A stretch of DNA of 23,069 bases from a virus. Positions 1 through 7,336 of the stretch are shown in pieces. Numbering within the stretch: the first letter of the stretch is position 1; every line of letters starts with the position of its first letter. A model generated the notes under the pieces. It was given only the letters and a program-made list of their open reading frames with translations. It did not search any database and had not been told where the DNA came from. The translations under genes and the position numbers were made by a program. The stretch is taken from positions 1 through 23,069 of IMG/VR virus record IMGVR_UViG_3300049893_000779. One strand, given 5' to 3'.

Positions 1-2
1 CC

Positions 3-293
3 ATAGAGGAACCCACCTTCACCCCCATACTCCGTGACGAGGTAGCCCACGCTCAAGAGGCCGCAGGTCCAATCGAGCGCATGATAGCTAAGATCAAAGA
101 GGCTGGCGAGAAGGCACCCAAGGGCGCTTTCAAAGTGTTTTTCGGCATTGAAGAAGGGCAGGCCATTCAAGAGATAGGCGCATATCTTGAGGGTTCTGGC
201 TTGCCGTATCGCTTGGCTTCGGACCCATTCGGAAACCAGGCCACACTGGACCCGCCGAATAGGCGGTGGGTGGTGAATTTTGCAAAGCTGTAA
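3..293 (+). CDS. Unknown protein, C-terminal part (open at left edge)
   Basis: The frame is open from the first bases of the window to a TAA at 291-293, giving 96 residues with no stop. The true start lies outside the window, although an internal ATG at 81 could give a 70-residue product. The sequence is soluble, with a charged helical first half (many Ala, Glu and Lys) and a Gly/Pro-rich second half ending in WVVNFAKL. I do not recognise a family. Its position just upstream of the terminase would suit a small terminase or a packaging-associated gene, but no helix-turn-helix or oligomerisation motif is recognisable in the visible part. Function unknown. Confidence 0.6.
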   Translation: MEEPTFTPILRDEVAHAQEAAGPIERMIAKIKEAGEKAPKGAFKVFFGIEEGQAIQEIGAYLEGSGLPYRLASDPFGNQATLDPPNRRWVVNFAKL

Positions 294-323
294 CTCTAGC
301 AGGCTGAGGGAATGGAGGAAAAT

Positions 324-470
324 ATGATTTGGAGGCACGGTCTTCATTCGGCAGATAAGCTTTGGCTTTCAAGGTGGGAATTGATTAAGTTGTTTTGTGG
401 TTTTCCTGTTAGAAAAAACCTCACCCCGATTGAGGTTTTTGCGGGAGATCCGAGCGATAAAGATAAATAA
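324..470 (+). CDS. 48-residue protein abutting the terminase gene
   Basis: A short ORF begins at ATG 324 behind a clear GGAGG (315-319) and ends with TAA at 468-470, directly followed by the terminase ATG at 471. An in-frame ATG at 312 has no well-spaced ribosome site, so 324 is preferred. The product is Trp- and Leu-rich in its first half (RWELIKLFCGF near residues 18-28) and ends with a charged Asp/Lys tail. It matches no family I know. The terminase start has no SD of its own at normal spacing, so its translation probably depends on ribosomes finishing this ORF. A 10-bp perfect hairpin lies inside the coding sequence. The coding call rests on the good SD and the exact stop/start junction. 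Confidence 0.6.
   Translation: MIWRHGLHSADKLWLSRWELIKLFCGFPVRKNLTPIEVFAGDPSDKDK
414..440 (+). terminator. Terminator-like hairpin inside the 48-residue ORF
   Basis: Perfect 10-bp arms AAAAACCTCA and TGAGGTTTTT flank a 7-nt loop. The A-run on one side and T-run on the other give the form of a bidirectional intrinsic terminator. It lies inside an ORF translated toward the terminase, so ribosomes crossing it could prevent the hairpin forming, as in an attenuator. Whether it terminates is inference. Confidence 0.5.
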
Positions 471-1973
471 ATGTCAGTAGCCTTTAGCTGGACAAAGCCA
501 AACGGCCAAATTTTAGAGAAGGCCAGACGCTTCTGCTATAACCCACACCCATTCAGCGCAATGGTTGGGGGGATTCGTAACGCCAAGACAACGGCAGCTT
601 GCAGGCGTGTTATCTTGCTTGCCTTGGCCTATCCCGGCAACCGCATCTTGATAGCCCGTTATCAGAATACAGATCTTGAGAAGTCAACCTTGGCAATCTT
701 CAAGGAAGAATTGGCCAGACTTGGGCCTAACGTGGTCAAAAAGCATGACCAGAATTACAACTTCTACAAGCTATACAACGGCACGATGATCTATTATGCC
801 CACCTTGACAAGCCGGAGGACATTCAGGGCTCAGAATGGGGGGGCGTGTACATTGACGAGCTTCACGAGGTCAAAGAGGACACGTTCAATCAGATCAAGT
901 CACGCATGACGTTTTGGAATCCTAGGCGTATTCAGGAGTTCAAGACCAATCTGGCCGTTCAAAGGATGCAAAAGGAAGTATTGGGGTATAACGCGTCTCC
1001 CAAGAATTTCTTTTTTATCACACAGAATCCAAGTCCTAACTGGACAAAGCGGAGGATTAAAGAAAACGTGGACGGGGAATTCCATGTCATTGAATCCACG
1101 ACAATGGACAATATTGAGAATCTCCCGCCTGATTGGTGGGATTCTGTCAAGAATATGCCTGATGACTGGAAGCGGCGATTCTTGGAAGGTTCGTGGGATA
1201 TCAGCGGCGGACAGGTTTACAAGGAATTCTCCACGGCTATGCACGTTATCGAGCCGTTTGAAATACCAGAGCATTGGGAAAGGCTTAGAGGCTTGGATTT
1301 CGGCCTGCGTAACCCCACGGCTGTATCGTGGATGGCGGTGGATGAGTTTGGGAACCTGTTTCTCTATGACGAGCATTACAAGCCTGAGATGCTACCAGAG
1401 CAACACGCCACGATTATCAAGGCTAAGAGCGTAAGTAAGACCCATGAGAACGGAAAGGTTGAATACTTTAATTCGTATGAAATGGATGGGGTAACGTATC
1501 TAACCACGATTGCTGACCCGTCTGGACAGAATAGGGCCATAGGTAGCAAGGATAAGCTATTTGATGAGTATCGGCGGCATGGGATAGCCTGCATACCTGG
1601 TAACAATGACTGGCCCCTTGGATATGCGCGGGTAAGCCAGTATCTACATTTTGACCCTTCCCATACGCATCCTAGAACGAAACAGAGGGGCTCCCCGCGC
1701 CTATTCGTATTCAATACTTGCGTGAATACCATCAAGGAATTCATTGGGTATGAGTGGGAAGCTGTGCCGCAGGGGGATAAAGACCCAAGTGACAAGCCGA
1801 AGAAGTGGAATGACCATCTTATGGATGAAATCAGGTATCTGTGCGCTACCCGTCCAGACCCTTCAAAACTCAGGGTATTGGAGGAGCCTGAATCTAGGCA
1901 CGTTCAAATGGCAAGGGCGGCATTTACGCAGATATTTGACGGGGAAGAAGGGGAGGCCATGTTTTCGGAATGA
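471..1973 (+). CDS. terL: Phage terminase large subunit
   Basis: This is the ATP-driven DNA packaging motor and headful or site-specific nuclease, acting at the portal vertex of the prohead. The 500-residue length is normal for TerL. The N-terminal ATPase shows a Walker A-like loop GGIRNAKTT (33-41), with Ala in place of the usual Gly before Lys, a Walker B strand VYIDE (126-130), and a coupling motif in FFITQNPS. The C-terminal RNase H-like nuclease has LDFG after RLRG, then IADPSGQ, and a final acidic motif NDHLMDEIRY, which supply the expected metal-binding aspartates. The start at 471 immediately follows the stop of the 48-residue ORF. The gene is complete and the call is secure; only the subgroup is open. 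Confidence 0.95.
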   Translation: MSVAFSWTKPNGQILEKARRFCYNPHPFSAMVGGIRNAKTTAACRRVILLALAYPGNRILIARYQNTDLEKSTLAIFKEELARLGPNVVKKHDQNYNFYKLYNGTMIYYAHLDKPEDIQGSEWGGVYIDELHEVKEDTFNQIKSRMTFWNPRRIQEFKTNLAVQRMQKEVLGYNASPKNFFFITQNPSPNWTKRRIKENVDGEFHVIESTTMDNIENLPPDWWDSVKNMPDDWKRRFLEGSWDISGGQVYKEFSTAMHVIEPFEIPEHWERLRGLDFGLRNPTAVSWMAVDEFGNLFLYDEHYKPEMLPEQHATIIKAKSVSKTHENGKVEYFNSYEMDGVTYLTTIADPSGQNRAIGSKDKLFDEYRRHGIACIPGNNDWPLGYARVSQYLHFDPSHTHPRTKQRGSPRLFVFNTCVNTIKEFIGYEWEAVPQGDKDPSDKPKKWNDHLMDEIRYLCATRPDPSKLRVLEEPESRHVQMARAAFTQIFDGEEGEAMFSE

Positions 1974-1989
1974 AACAGCATTTCGCCTA

Positions 1990-2017
1990 TTGAAAACGAA
2001 ATAAAAAAAGTTATAAT
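1990..2017 (+). promoter_or_regulatory. Consensus-like sigma70 promoter before the portal gene
   Basis: TTGAAA at 1990-1995 and a perfect TATAAT at 2012-2017 are separated by 16 bp of A-rich sequence, in the 71-bp gap between terminase and portal. Transcription would start near 2024, leaving a leader of about 20 nt before the portal ATG. It is the only place in the window where I saw such a good match. A host-type promoter here would uncouple the capsid genes from terminase transcription. Confidence 0.6.
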
Positions 2018-2044
2018 TATCCTTGACTAACCTTTTGAGGGTAT

Positions 2045-4000
2045 ATGGAGCCGTTGACCAATAATGCGCCTTTGATTCCAAGCGGTGATAATGTTGATTC
2101 CTCACAGGTTGAGGAAAAGTTTCCTGTTTCCTTGCCTGAAGGCTTGACGGCTGCACAGGTTAAAGAGAAGACGAAAAACTACAAGAAGATTTGGGAGCCG
2201 TTCTTTAAGAAGAAATCCCAAGACCTTGAAACGTTTCAAAAGATGTTCTACGCGCAACCTACTGGGCCGCAGAAGTCTAAGGCTACGGTTGTATTGCCCG
2301 TAGCACCTGGAATCATCGAGACAAGCGCAAGCCGAATTGATAAGGCGGTATGGGGCAGGGATAAGCTGGTGGACGTTATGCCGCTTGACCCAAATGTTTC
2401 AAAAGAGCAGGCGCAGGTTGTCGAAGATTTCATCAATCAAGAATTGATTTACGTTTCACGCGGAACAAAGAAGGGCAAGAGCCTGATTAAGTCCGCCTTG
2501 ATTGATGGCGTGGGCCTATGGCGTGAAAAGTGGAATGTGAAGCGGGAGGTTAGGACTAGCCCTAATTATCAATCGCCTTCACCCATGATGCCGCCTATGT
2601 ATGTTGGCGAGAATCCCCCGCAGGAAATTGAATACGGGTGTTGGGATTGGGTAGAGGGTGATCCCTCTCGGTTCATGTTTGACCCAATGGCAACAACGTC
2701 TATTGCCGAATCCCCTTGGCTTGGAATACGGGACTACATGAGCCTATCAGAGCTTAAGAAGTGGGAGCAGATGGGCAAGATTCAGAATGTGGACGCCATT
2801 GCACAGATAACGCCTAGTGGGATTGCCAACAAGGACGATTGGGAAAGCAAGCGGCGAAATGCGATTGGTAACGGCATGAGTTCGTTTGAATATGCCGATT
2901 ACAAGGAATACAAGGTTGACGAGTGGCATGGGAATATCACTTGGGAAGTTAATCAAGAGGGAACGGATGCGGAGGGAAAGCCGCTTCCCAAGAAGGTGAT
3001 GAGCGAGGACTTCCATTGGATTATGGTGGAGGAAGACGTTCTGATTCTTTTTGAGCCGCTTGACCTCATGCCCAAGAGGATTCCCGCTGGCTCGTTTCCA
3101 ATCCTGATTGACCCGCGCAAGGTTTATGGCAAATCTGCCTTGCATGATGTGCGCGGTGTGCAGGAGATGCTGAATAACTTTGCAGGGAAGCAGGCTGATC
3201 TTGTGGCGCAAGCGGCTGACAGGCCTGTGTATTATGACAAGTCTAGCGGTTTGAGTGGGCGCACAGCGTTTCAAAGAACACAAGGGCTTATCCCCGTTGA
3301 CAACGTGAACGGCATCAAGTTTGGCGAGATCAACACTCAGGCTATTGCGGCGAATCAGAATTTCATTCAATTCTTGATTGAGTTTTCACGGCAGATCACG
3401 GCGGCGAATGAGCAGGCGCAGGGGATTAGCGGTGGGGCGCAGACGGCTACTGAGTTTGCAGGCCTTGTGCAGCTAATTGGGGCCAGGTTTGATGATATCG
3501 TGGACAATATCATCCAATTCTGCTGTGTGCCGCAGGGTCAAGGATGCCTGGATTACTACCAGCAGTTTGGCGTAGATGGTCAAATGGTGGTGAGGGAATC
3601 GAGCATTGACGGCTCAAGCAAGATGGTTACACGCCAGATGCTTCAGGGGCGCTGGCAGATTGTTCCAAGTGGGGCTAATGCACAGGCCAACAAGGAAGCG
3701 CGTATCAAGTCAGCGATTGAAGTGATGAAGATGCTGATTGAGCTTGCTAACCAGTCCACGGCTAATCCAATGCTTCTTAATGGTTTCATGCCTGATATCA
3801 AGCGGTATGTGGATGAGGTGCTTGCTCCGGTCATGGATTTGAGGCAATCGAATAATCTTTGGACGCAGGCGCCTCCCCCAATGGCTCCGGGGTTGCCTGC
3901 TATGGGGCCGACTGGTGGGCCACCTCCCCCTATTGGGGGGCCTGATATGGGGCCAGTCGGCCCCTCCCCGCAACAGATGGGCATGGGGCCGCAGGGATGA
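2045..4000 (+). CDS. Phage portal protein
   Basis: This is the dodecameric ring at the capsid vertex through which DNA enters and leaves. The call rests on its place directly after terminase, its 651-residue length typical of podovirus-type portals, and its composition. An N-terminal region rich in Lys/Trp and charged helices is followed by a beta-rich stem/wing region with FMFDPMA near 208-215. A long helical part carries FSRQITAANEQAQGISGGAQTA, typical of portal crown or stem segments. The last 45 or so residues are Pro/Gly/Met-rich and probably disordered. The ATG at 2045 follows GAGGG at short spacing. The GC-rich proline tail also creates spurious long reverse-strand frames. Confidence 0.85.
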   Translation: MEPLTNNAPLIPSGDNVDSSQVEEKFPVSLPEGLTAAQVKEKTKNYKKIWEPFFKKKSQDLETFQKMFYAQPTGPQKSKATVVLPVAPGIIETSASRIDKAVWGRDKLVDVMPLDPNVSKEQAQVVEDFINQELIYVSRGTKKGKSLIKSALIDGVGLWREKWNVKREVRTSPNYQSPSPMMPPMYVGENPPQEIEYGCWDWVEGDPSRFMFDPMATTSIAESPWLGIRDYMSLSELKKWEQMGKIQNVDAIAQITPSGIANKDDWESKRRNAIGNGMSSFEYADYKEYKVDEWHGNITWEVNQEGTDAEGKPLPKKVMSEDFHWIMVEEDVLILFEPLDLMPKRIPAGSFPILIDPRKVYGKSALHDVRGVQEMLNNFAGKQADLVAQAADRPVYYDKSSGLSGRTAFQRTQGLIPVDNVNGIKFGEINTQAIAANQNFIQFLIEFSRQITAANEQAQGISGGAQTATEFAGLVQLIGARFDDIVDNIIQFCCVPQGQGCLDYYQQFGVDGQMVVRESSIDGSSKMVTRQMLQGRWQIVPSGANAQANKEARIKSAIEVMKMLIELANQSTANPMLLNGFMPDIKRYVDEVLAPVMDLRQSNNLWTQAPPPMAPGLPAMGPTGGPPPPIGGPDMGPVGPSPQQMGMGPQG

Positions 4001-4030
4001 TCAAAAATATCAAAATAAGGAGGATTAAAA

Positions 4031-4510
4031 ATGTTTATTAGTCCCGGTATGTTGGATTCTTCAATTAGTCGATTTTCTAAGGGGGGGGCTGGTGGAATCG
4101 GAATAAATCAGATTCCAAGGGCAGAAGTTACGCCTCCAGTAAATTCCATGTTTGGAAATGGAGTTTCTGGTTTTTGGGGTAATTTTTCAAATATTCTCTC
4201 ACGGGATAAAAGCCCTTTTTTAAATGTTACATCTCCTAAAATGGGTAGTTTGTTTGGAGAGTTTAATTTTCCAACACAAAACTTTACGCCCAAGGATAAT
4301 TCCGAACCAGTTTTTAATCCGGACAATACGCCGGATCAATTGTTTGATAGTAAGGCAATAGGTCAAGCAATTAAAAATCCAGGTTCGGTTCCTCTTACAT
4401 ATACTCCAGAACCGCCAGCACCCAAACCGAAAGAAAACACTTTGCGTGGGTCTTTAAATTCTGCTTTTTCGGGTTCAGGAATAGCCGGGGGGCCTTCTTG
4501 GAGATGGTAG
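4031..4510 (+). CDS. Hypothetical Gly/Pro/Ser/Phe-rich protein between portal and scaffold
   Basis: 159 residues behind a very strong SD (AAGGAGG, about 4017-4023). There is no recognisable fold. The sequence is rich in Gly, Ser, Pro, Asn and Phe, with PEPPAPKPK near 125-133, and looks largely disordered. Codon choice is visibly more A/T-rich than in the flanking portal and capsid genes, which suggests a separate origin or relaxed selection. Its place between portal and scaffold, and the 7-nt overlap with the next gene, suggest a minor head or head-completion component, but this is only context. Confidence 0.7.
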   Translation: MFISPGMLDSSISRFSKGGAGGIGINQIPRAEVTPPVNSMFGNGVSGFWGNFSNILSRDKSPFLNVTSPKMGSLFGEFNFPTQNFTPKDNSEPVFNPDNTPDQLFDSKAIGQAIKNPGSVPLTYTPEPPAPKPKENTLRGSLNSAFSGSGIAGGPSWRW

Positions 4511-4776
4511 ATTTAAAGTCGGGGATAGAAGAATTATCCCTTGAGCTTAATCACCTTCGAGCTATGGAACGTAGCGAGGGGTGGAATATCATCAACAAGG
4601 AAGCGGAGCTTTATTTAGCTCAAAAGTTTGAAGCATTGGCGGCGTGTAAGCCAGAGGACGTTGCCAAGATTCAAGGAATGATTGCCGGGGTGAGGTTTAT
4701 CATGGGTCATCCCCTCGCCGTGGCTAAAGAGCTTGAGAGGCTGGAAGAAGCACTCAAGGCCGAAACTACCGAATAG
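4504..4776 (+). CDS. Small helical (coiled-coil) hypothetical head-region protein
   Basis: About 90 residues, starting at ATG 4504 and overlapping the TAG of the preceding gene by 7 nt. An in-frame TTG at 4498, 6 nt after a run of six G, is a possible alternative start. The product is rich in Glu, Ala and Leu, with long amphipathic helices and a Glu/Lys-rich end, as expected for a small coiled-coil protein. The MIAGVRFIMGHPLA stretch is the only hydrophobic part. Small helical ORFs in this slot are common in phages with N4 gp56-type capsids, but the function is unknown. It ends 78 nt before the scaffold gene, in a leader with stem-loops. Confidence 0.7.
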   Translation: MVDLKSGIEELSLELNHLRAMERSEGWNIINKEAELYLAQKFEALAACKPEDVAKIQGMIAGVRFIMGHPLAVAKELERLEEALKAETTE

Positions 4777-4811
4777 CTTCTCGGTCTTTCGGCTATCGTT
4801 AGAAGCCTAGC

Positions 4812-4841
4812 GCAATCGTGAAACATAGTTTCACCTATTGC
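4812..4841 (+). promoter_or_regulatory. Stem-loop in the leader of the scaffold gene
   Basis: In the 78-nt gap before the putative scaffold gene, GTGAAAC (4818-4824) and GTTTCAC (4828-4834) pair perfectly around ATA. Outer arms GCAAT (4812-4816) and ATTGC (4837-4841) extend the stem to 12 bp with a small internal loop. No T-run follows, so this looks like an mRNA leader or processing structure and not an intrinsic terminator. It ends 13 nt before the ATG, next to the GGGG ribosome site. A weaker GCTTCT/AGAAGC pairing lies just upstream. Confidence 0.45.
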
Positions 4842-4854
4842 AAAGGGGTATAAA

Positions 4855-5643
4855 ATGGATGATGACTACAAGGAAAGCACTTCGGTTGTTGAGGCCGCGA
4901 TAGCGAAAGCTGACGAGGGTTCAACGGACGGGAGTGAAGCGAATCAGGCGCAGGGACAGGCTCAGGCGGCACCAGCCGAACCAGCCTTTGACCCTAAAGC
5001 GGCCTATGAGGAGCTTAAACAGCAATATGGGAATGTAGGGCGCGAGCTTGGGCAATTTCGCTCAATGCAAAGCAAGATGGATAAGATTCTATCAGCCCTG
5101 CAAGGAGGCCAGCAGGCTTCCAATCAACCGGAGATTTTGAAGACTCTGCCGCCTGAACAGATTCAGAACGCGGAGCAGTTAATCGAGGCCCTTTGGAAGA
5201 AAAAGTTTGGGAGTGATTGGGAATCCATGCAGAATTTCCGTGAGGAAATGATGGTGGAGAAAACGACCTCACAGATTGAATCTGCAACAAGGGGATTGCT
5301 TGGCGCGGAGTATGAAAAACTTGAGCCAATCATGGCTAACATTGTCCAAGACGCTAAAGCGGCAAGGGATGAAGGCAATGAGGAAGCGCAGGAGTTTCTG
5401 AATACTTTGCACAAGATGCCAAGGACAGGAGCCAGGATTCTTGCTTCATTAGCCCGTGAGGAATTTGCTAAGAGCCTGAATGGTCAAAGCCAGCAGGCTA
5501 CCAATGCACTCAAGGCAAGTGGGGCAAGGGCGTCAAACTCGGTTCCTTCCACGGCAAAGGTTGCAAATGCGGCTAACCCCGCAGAAATGACCATCGAGCA
5601 ACTGCGTGAAGCGGCTGAAAAAGAGGCAATGGGTGCGCTTTAA
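4855..5643 (+). CDS. Putative capsid scaffolding protein
   Basis: A 262-residue acidic, Ala/Gln/Glu-rich, mostly helical protein directly upstream of the major capsid gene, which is the usual place for a scaffold. The first 50 residues are acidic and low-complexity. Residues 50-100 can form a coiled coil (EELKQQYGNVGRELGQ onward). The rest is helical and ends with a conserved-looking charged helix, MTIEQLREAAEKEAMGAL. Scaffolds guide coat assembly and leave or are degraded before packaging. Sequence conservation among them is poor, so the assignment rests on composition and synteny. The start follows AAAGGGG and a leader stem-loop. An internal virion or minor head role is the main alternative. 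Confidence 0.65.
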   Translation: MDDDYKESTSVVEAAIAKADEGSTDGSEANQAQGQAQAAPAEPAFDPKAAYEELKQQYGNVGRELGQFRSMQSKMDKILSALQGGQQASNQPEILKTLPPEQIQNAEQLIEALWKKKFGSDWESMQNFREEMMVEKTTSQIESATRGLLGAEYEKLEPIMANIVQDAKAARDEGNEEAQEFLNTLHKMPRTGARILASLAREEFAKSLNGQSQQATNALKASGARASNSVPSTAKVANAANPAEMTIEQLREAAEKEAMGAL

Positions 5644-5644
5644 A

Positions 5645-5665
5645 TCTCCTTTTACTCTAAGGAGA
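5645..5665 (+). promoter_or_regulatory. Hairpin that covers the ribosome binding site of the capsid gene
   Basis: TCTCCTT (5645-5651) and AAGGAGA (5659-5665) pair perfectly over 7 bp around a 7-nt loop, TTACTCT. The 3' arm is the SD sequence of the major capsid gene, whose ATG is at 5670, so the hairpin could hide it from ribosomes. The 5' arm begins just after the scaffold stop codon. A ribosome terminating there could block the 5' arm and free the SD. Confidence 0.5.
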
Positions 5666-5669
5666 GAAC

Positions 5670-6641
5670 ATGTCAACCAGCACTAGTTCAACTGGTTTTG
5701 CAACAATGTCCTCTACCTTGTTCAACAAGGTAGCTCAGGACCGTCTGACGAAGAATTTCGTGTTTTACCGCTTTGCGGATAAGAAGCGCCTGCCCAAGAA
5801 TTCGGGCCAGGTGATGCAGTTCAACCGTTATGTGACCGTGGCTGGCACCACGGCCACGATTGCGGAAGGGACGCTTACGGCTGGTGAAGTGAACATCTCG
5901 GCCGACACCGCCACCCTGACGTTTTCGAGCTATGGGCAGTTCACCACGATCACGCAGACGCTTACCGACACCAACAGGACGACCGTGATTGAGGAAGCCA
6001 CGGAAGTTCTCGCTGATGGCGCTAGCGACACGGTGGACCTGCTTTGCATGTACAACTATGCGGGGAACGCTACCCTCCGCGTGGCTAACGGCAAAACCAC
6101 GGGGACCATTACCAACGGCGACAAGCTGACTGGTGACGAGCTTCGTGCGATTGTCCGCGACATGCAGCTTGCTAACGTCCGTCCGTTTGACGAGGGTGGT
6201 AACTATGTTGGCATCTACTCGCCTGCGCAGACTTATGACCTGCAGGGCGATACGAGCGCTAATACCTCCTGGACCGAAGTGCATAAATATACCGACAAGC
6301 CCGTAACAAATATGTTCGGGATGGAACTCGGTGCGCTTTGGGGCGTCCGTCTGATCCGCAGCAACAACGTCCTGACTGCCAGCGTTACCTCGTCTGTCAC
6401 TAACAGCGCCTACCAGGGCTATGTGATCGGCAAGCATGCGCAGGCGGCTGTGTCGCTTACCGAGAATCCGATTGAAATGATCGTGAAGCTTCCGGGCAGC
6501 GGTGGAACCTATGACCCCTACAACAACATCTGCACGGTTGCCTACAAGCTCCCGTACTTTGGTGTGAAGTGGCTTGGGTTCGGCACGGACACCGGAAACG
6601 CGAAACGCGCATACAGGAACATCACCTGCGTGAGTGCGTAA
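5670..6641 (+). CDS. Major capsid protein, N4 gp56 family
   Basis: This 323-residue protein forms the icosahedral shell (HK97-like fold). The N-terminal half fits the N4 gp56 family: a helix LFNKVAQDRLTKNFVFYRFA, then ADKKRLPKNSGQVMQFNRY (35-54), a TIAEGTLTAGE loop, a YGQFTTITQTLTDTNR strand, and a helix VIEEATEVLADGASDTVDLL. The remainder has the expected beta-rich P-domain and A-domain character (YVGIYSPAQTYDLQ and the ending LGFGTDTGNAKRAYRNI). Codon use is clearly more G/C-ending and regular than in neighbouring genes, as expected for the most highly expressed virion gene, and this creates a long spurious reverse frame. A perfect SD, AAGGAG, lies within a hairpin. Confidence 0.9.
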   Translation: MSTSTSSTGFATMSSTLFNKVAQDRLTKNFVFYRFADKKRLPKNSGQVMQFNRYVTVAGTTATIAEGTLTAGEVNISADTATLTFSSYGQFTTITQTLTDTNRTTVIEEATEVLADGASDTVDLLCMYNYAGNATLRVANGKTTGTITNGDKLTGDELRAIVRDMQLANVRPFDEGGNYVGIYSPAQTYDLQGDTSANTSWTEVHKYTDKPVTNMFGMELGALWGVRLIRSNNVLTASVTSSVTNSAYQGYVIGKHAQAAVSLTENPIEMIVKLPGSGGTYDPYNNICTVAYKLPYFGVKWLGFGTDTGNAKRAYRNITCVSA

Positions 6642-6647
6642 TCACCA

Positions 6648-6685
6648 AGCCAAGGCGTAGGCTAGTGCCTTGTAAGACCTTGGCT
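6648..6685 (+). terminator. Hairpin pair after the capsid gene (possible weak terminator)
   Basis: AGCCAAGG (6648-6655) pairs perfectly with CCTTGGCT (6678-6685), followed by AACTTT. Within it, CAAGGC (6651-6656) can instead pair with GCCTTG (6667-6672). The two stems share bases 6651-6655 and exclude each other. The position 6 nt after the capsid stop would suit a partial terminator or an mRNA-stabilising end that sets high capsid expression relative to downstream genes. The T-run is short, so termination would be leaky at best. Confidence 0.4.
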
Positions 6686-6709
6686 AACTTTACGAAAGGA
6701 GAATAAACA

Positions 6710-6835
6710 ATGGCTGAGAATATGGAAAATCCCCCGATTCCTACGGCGGATAAGCCTGCCCCTCATAACTCCACGGAGAAGGATTCGTATGGTGAGGGTG
6801 TGAAGCCCAAGAAGCTTCCGGTGCAGGACAAGTAA
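6710..6835 (+). CDS. 41-residue disordered protein downstream of the capsid gene
   Basis: ATG 6710 follows a strong SD (AAAGGAG, about 6696-6702) and the frame runs to TAA 6833-6835. The product is almost entirely polar, rich in Pro, Lys, Glu and Asn (PPIPTADKPAP near residues 8-18), with no hydrophobic core, so it should be disordered. Very small ORFs after the capsid gene are common in this phage group, and some encode head accessory proteins. No function can be assigned here. The good SD and its own leader argue that it is translated. Confidence 0.65.
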   Translation: MAENMENPPIPTADKPAPHNSTEKDSYGEGVKPKKLPVQDK

Positions 6836-6856
6836 CAATCAACAAAGGGGGAAGGC

Positions 6857-7336
6857 GTGAACGGCAAGGAGTTTGTAGCCAAGCTCAAGAAATTGAATCC
6901 AAGGATTAAGTTTTTTGAGGGTCGGGGCCATATTGCGGGGTTGTATTTGTATATGCCAAAACACCCTATGGCTAATCCCGAGACCGGCTTGAAGCACCTT
7001 GGCGGTATGCCTTCCCCCCGTTTTTTTGGCAGGCTTCCAAAGGAAGCGTTTTGGGACGATGCTCTTGGAGGGTTTAACAAGGGCTGGACATCGGTTGTAA
7101 GGGAGCTTTGTAACTGGCGGATTGGTGGAAGGCCAGTTATTTACAGAAGCCAAGCCCTTAAGGAGTTTGGAAACTTCATGTCATTCAGACCCATGCCGAA
7201 GCCTATCAAAAAAATGTGGGCGGGTAAGGAAAGGCTTAAGCAGAAATATCAATTACACAATGAAAGTGACAGGGCAAAGGTCGAGGCGGAAGTAAGCCGC
7301 ACAACGGATATGGGAATGAAATTGAGGGCTGCATGA
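6857..7336 (+). CDS. Hypothetical basic protein
   Basis: A 159-residue frame starting at GTG 6857 behind an extended purine SD (AAAGGGGGAAGG). No ATG lies near the start. The protein is basic, with aromatic and Pro-rich segments (GHIAGLYLYMPKHP near 24-37, GGMPSPRFFGRLP near 49-61) and a charged C-terminal helix. I recognise no domain. Its stop overlaps the HAD gene start (ATGA), so it is translationally linked to the HAD and glycosyltransferase genes. It could be an accessory gene or a small head/tail factor. Confidence 0.7.
   Translation: MNGKEFVAKLKKLNPRIKFFEGRGHIAGLYLYMPKHPMANPETGLKHLGGMPSPRFFGRLPKEAFWDDALGGFNKGWTSVVRELCNWRIGGRPVIYRSQALKEFGNFMSFRPMPKPIKKMWAGKERLKQKYQLHNESDRAKVEAEVSRTTDMGMKLRAA

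Noticed and set aside
5688-6437. 249-codon reverse-strand open frame across the capsid gene
   Set aside because: It is a shadow made by the regular G/C-ending codons of the capsid gene; no SD, no family resemblance, Arg/Val/His-rich composition.
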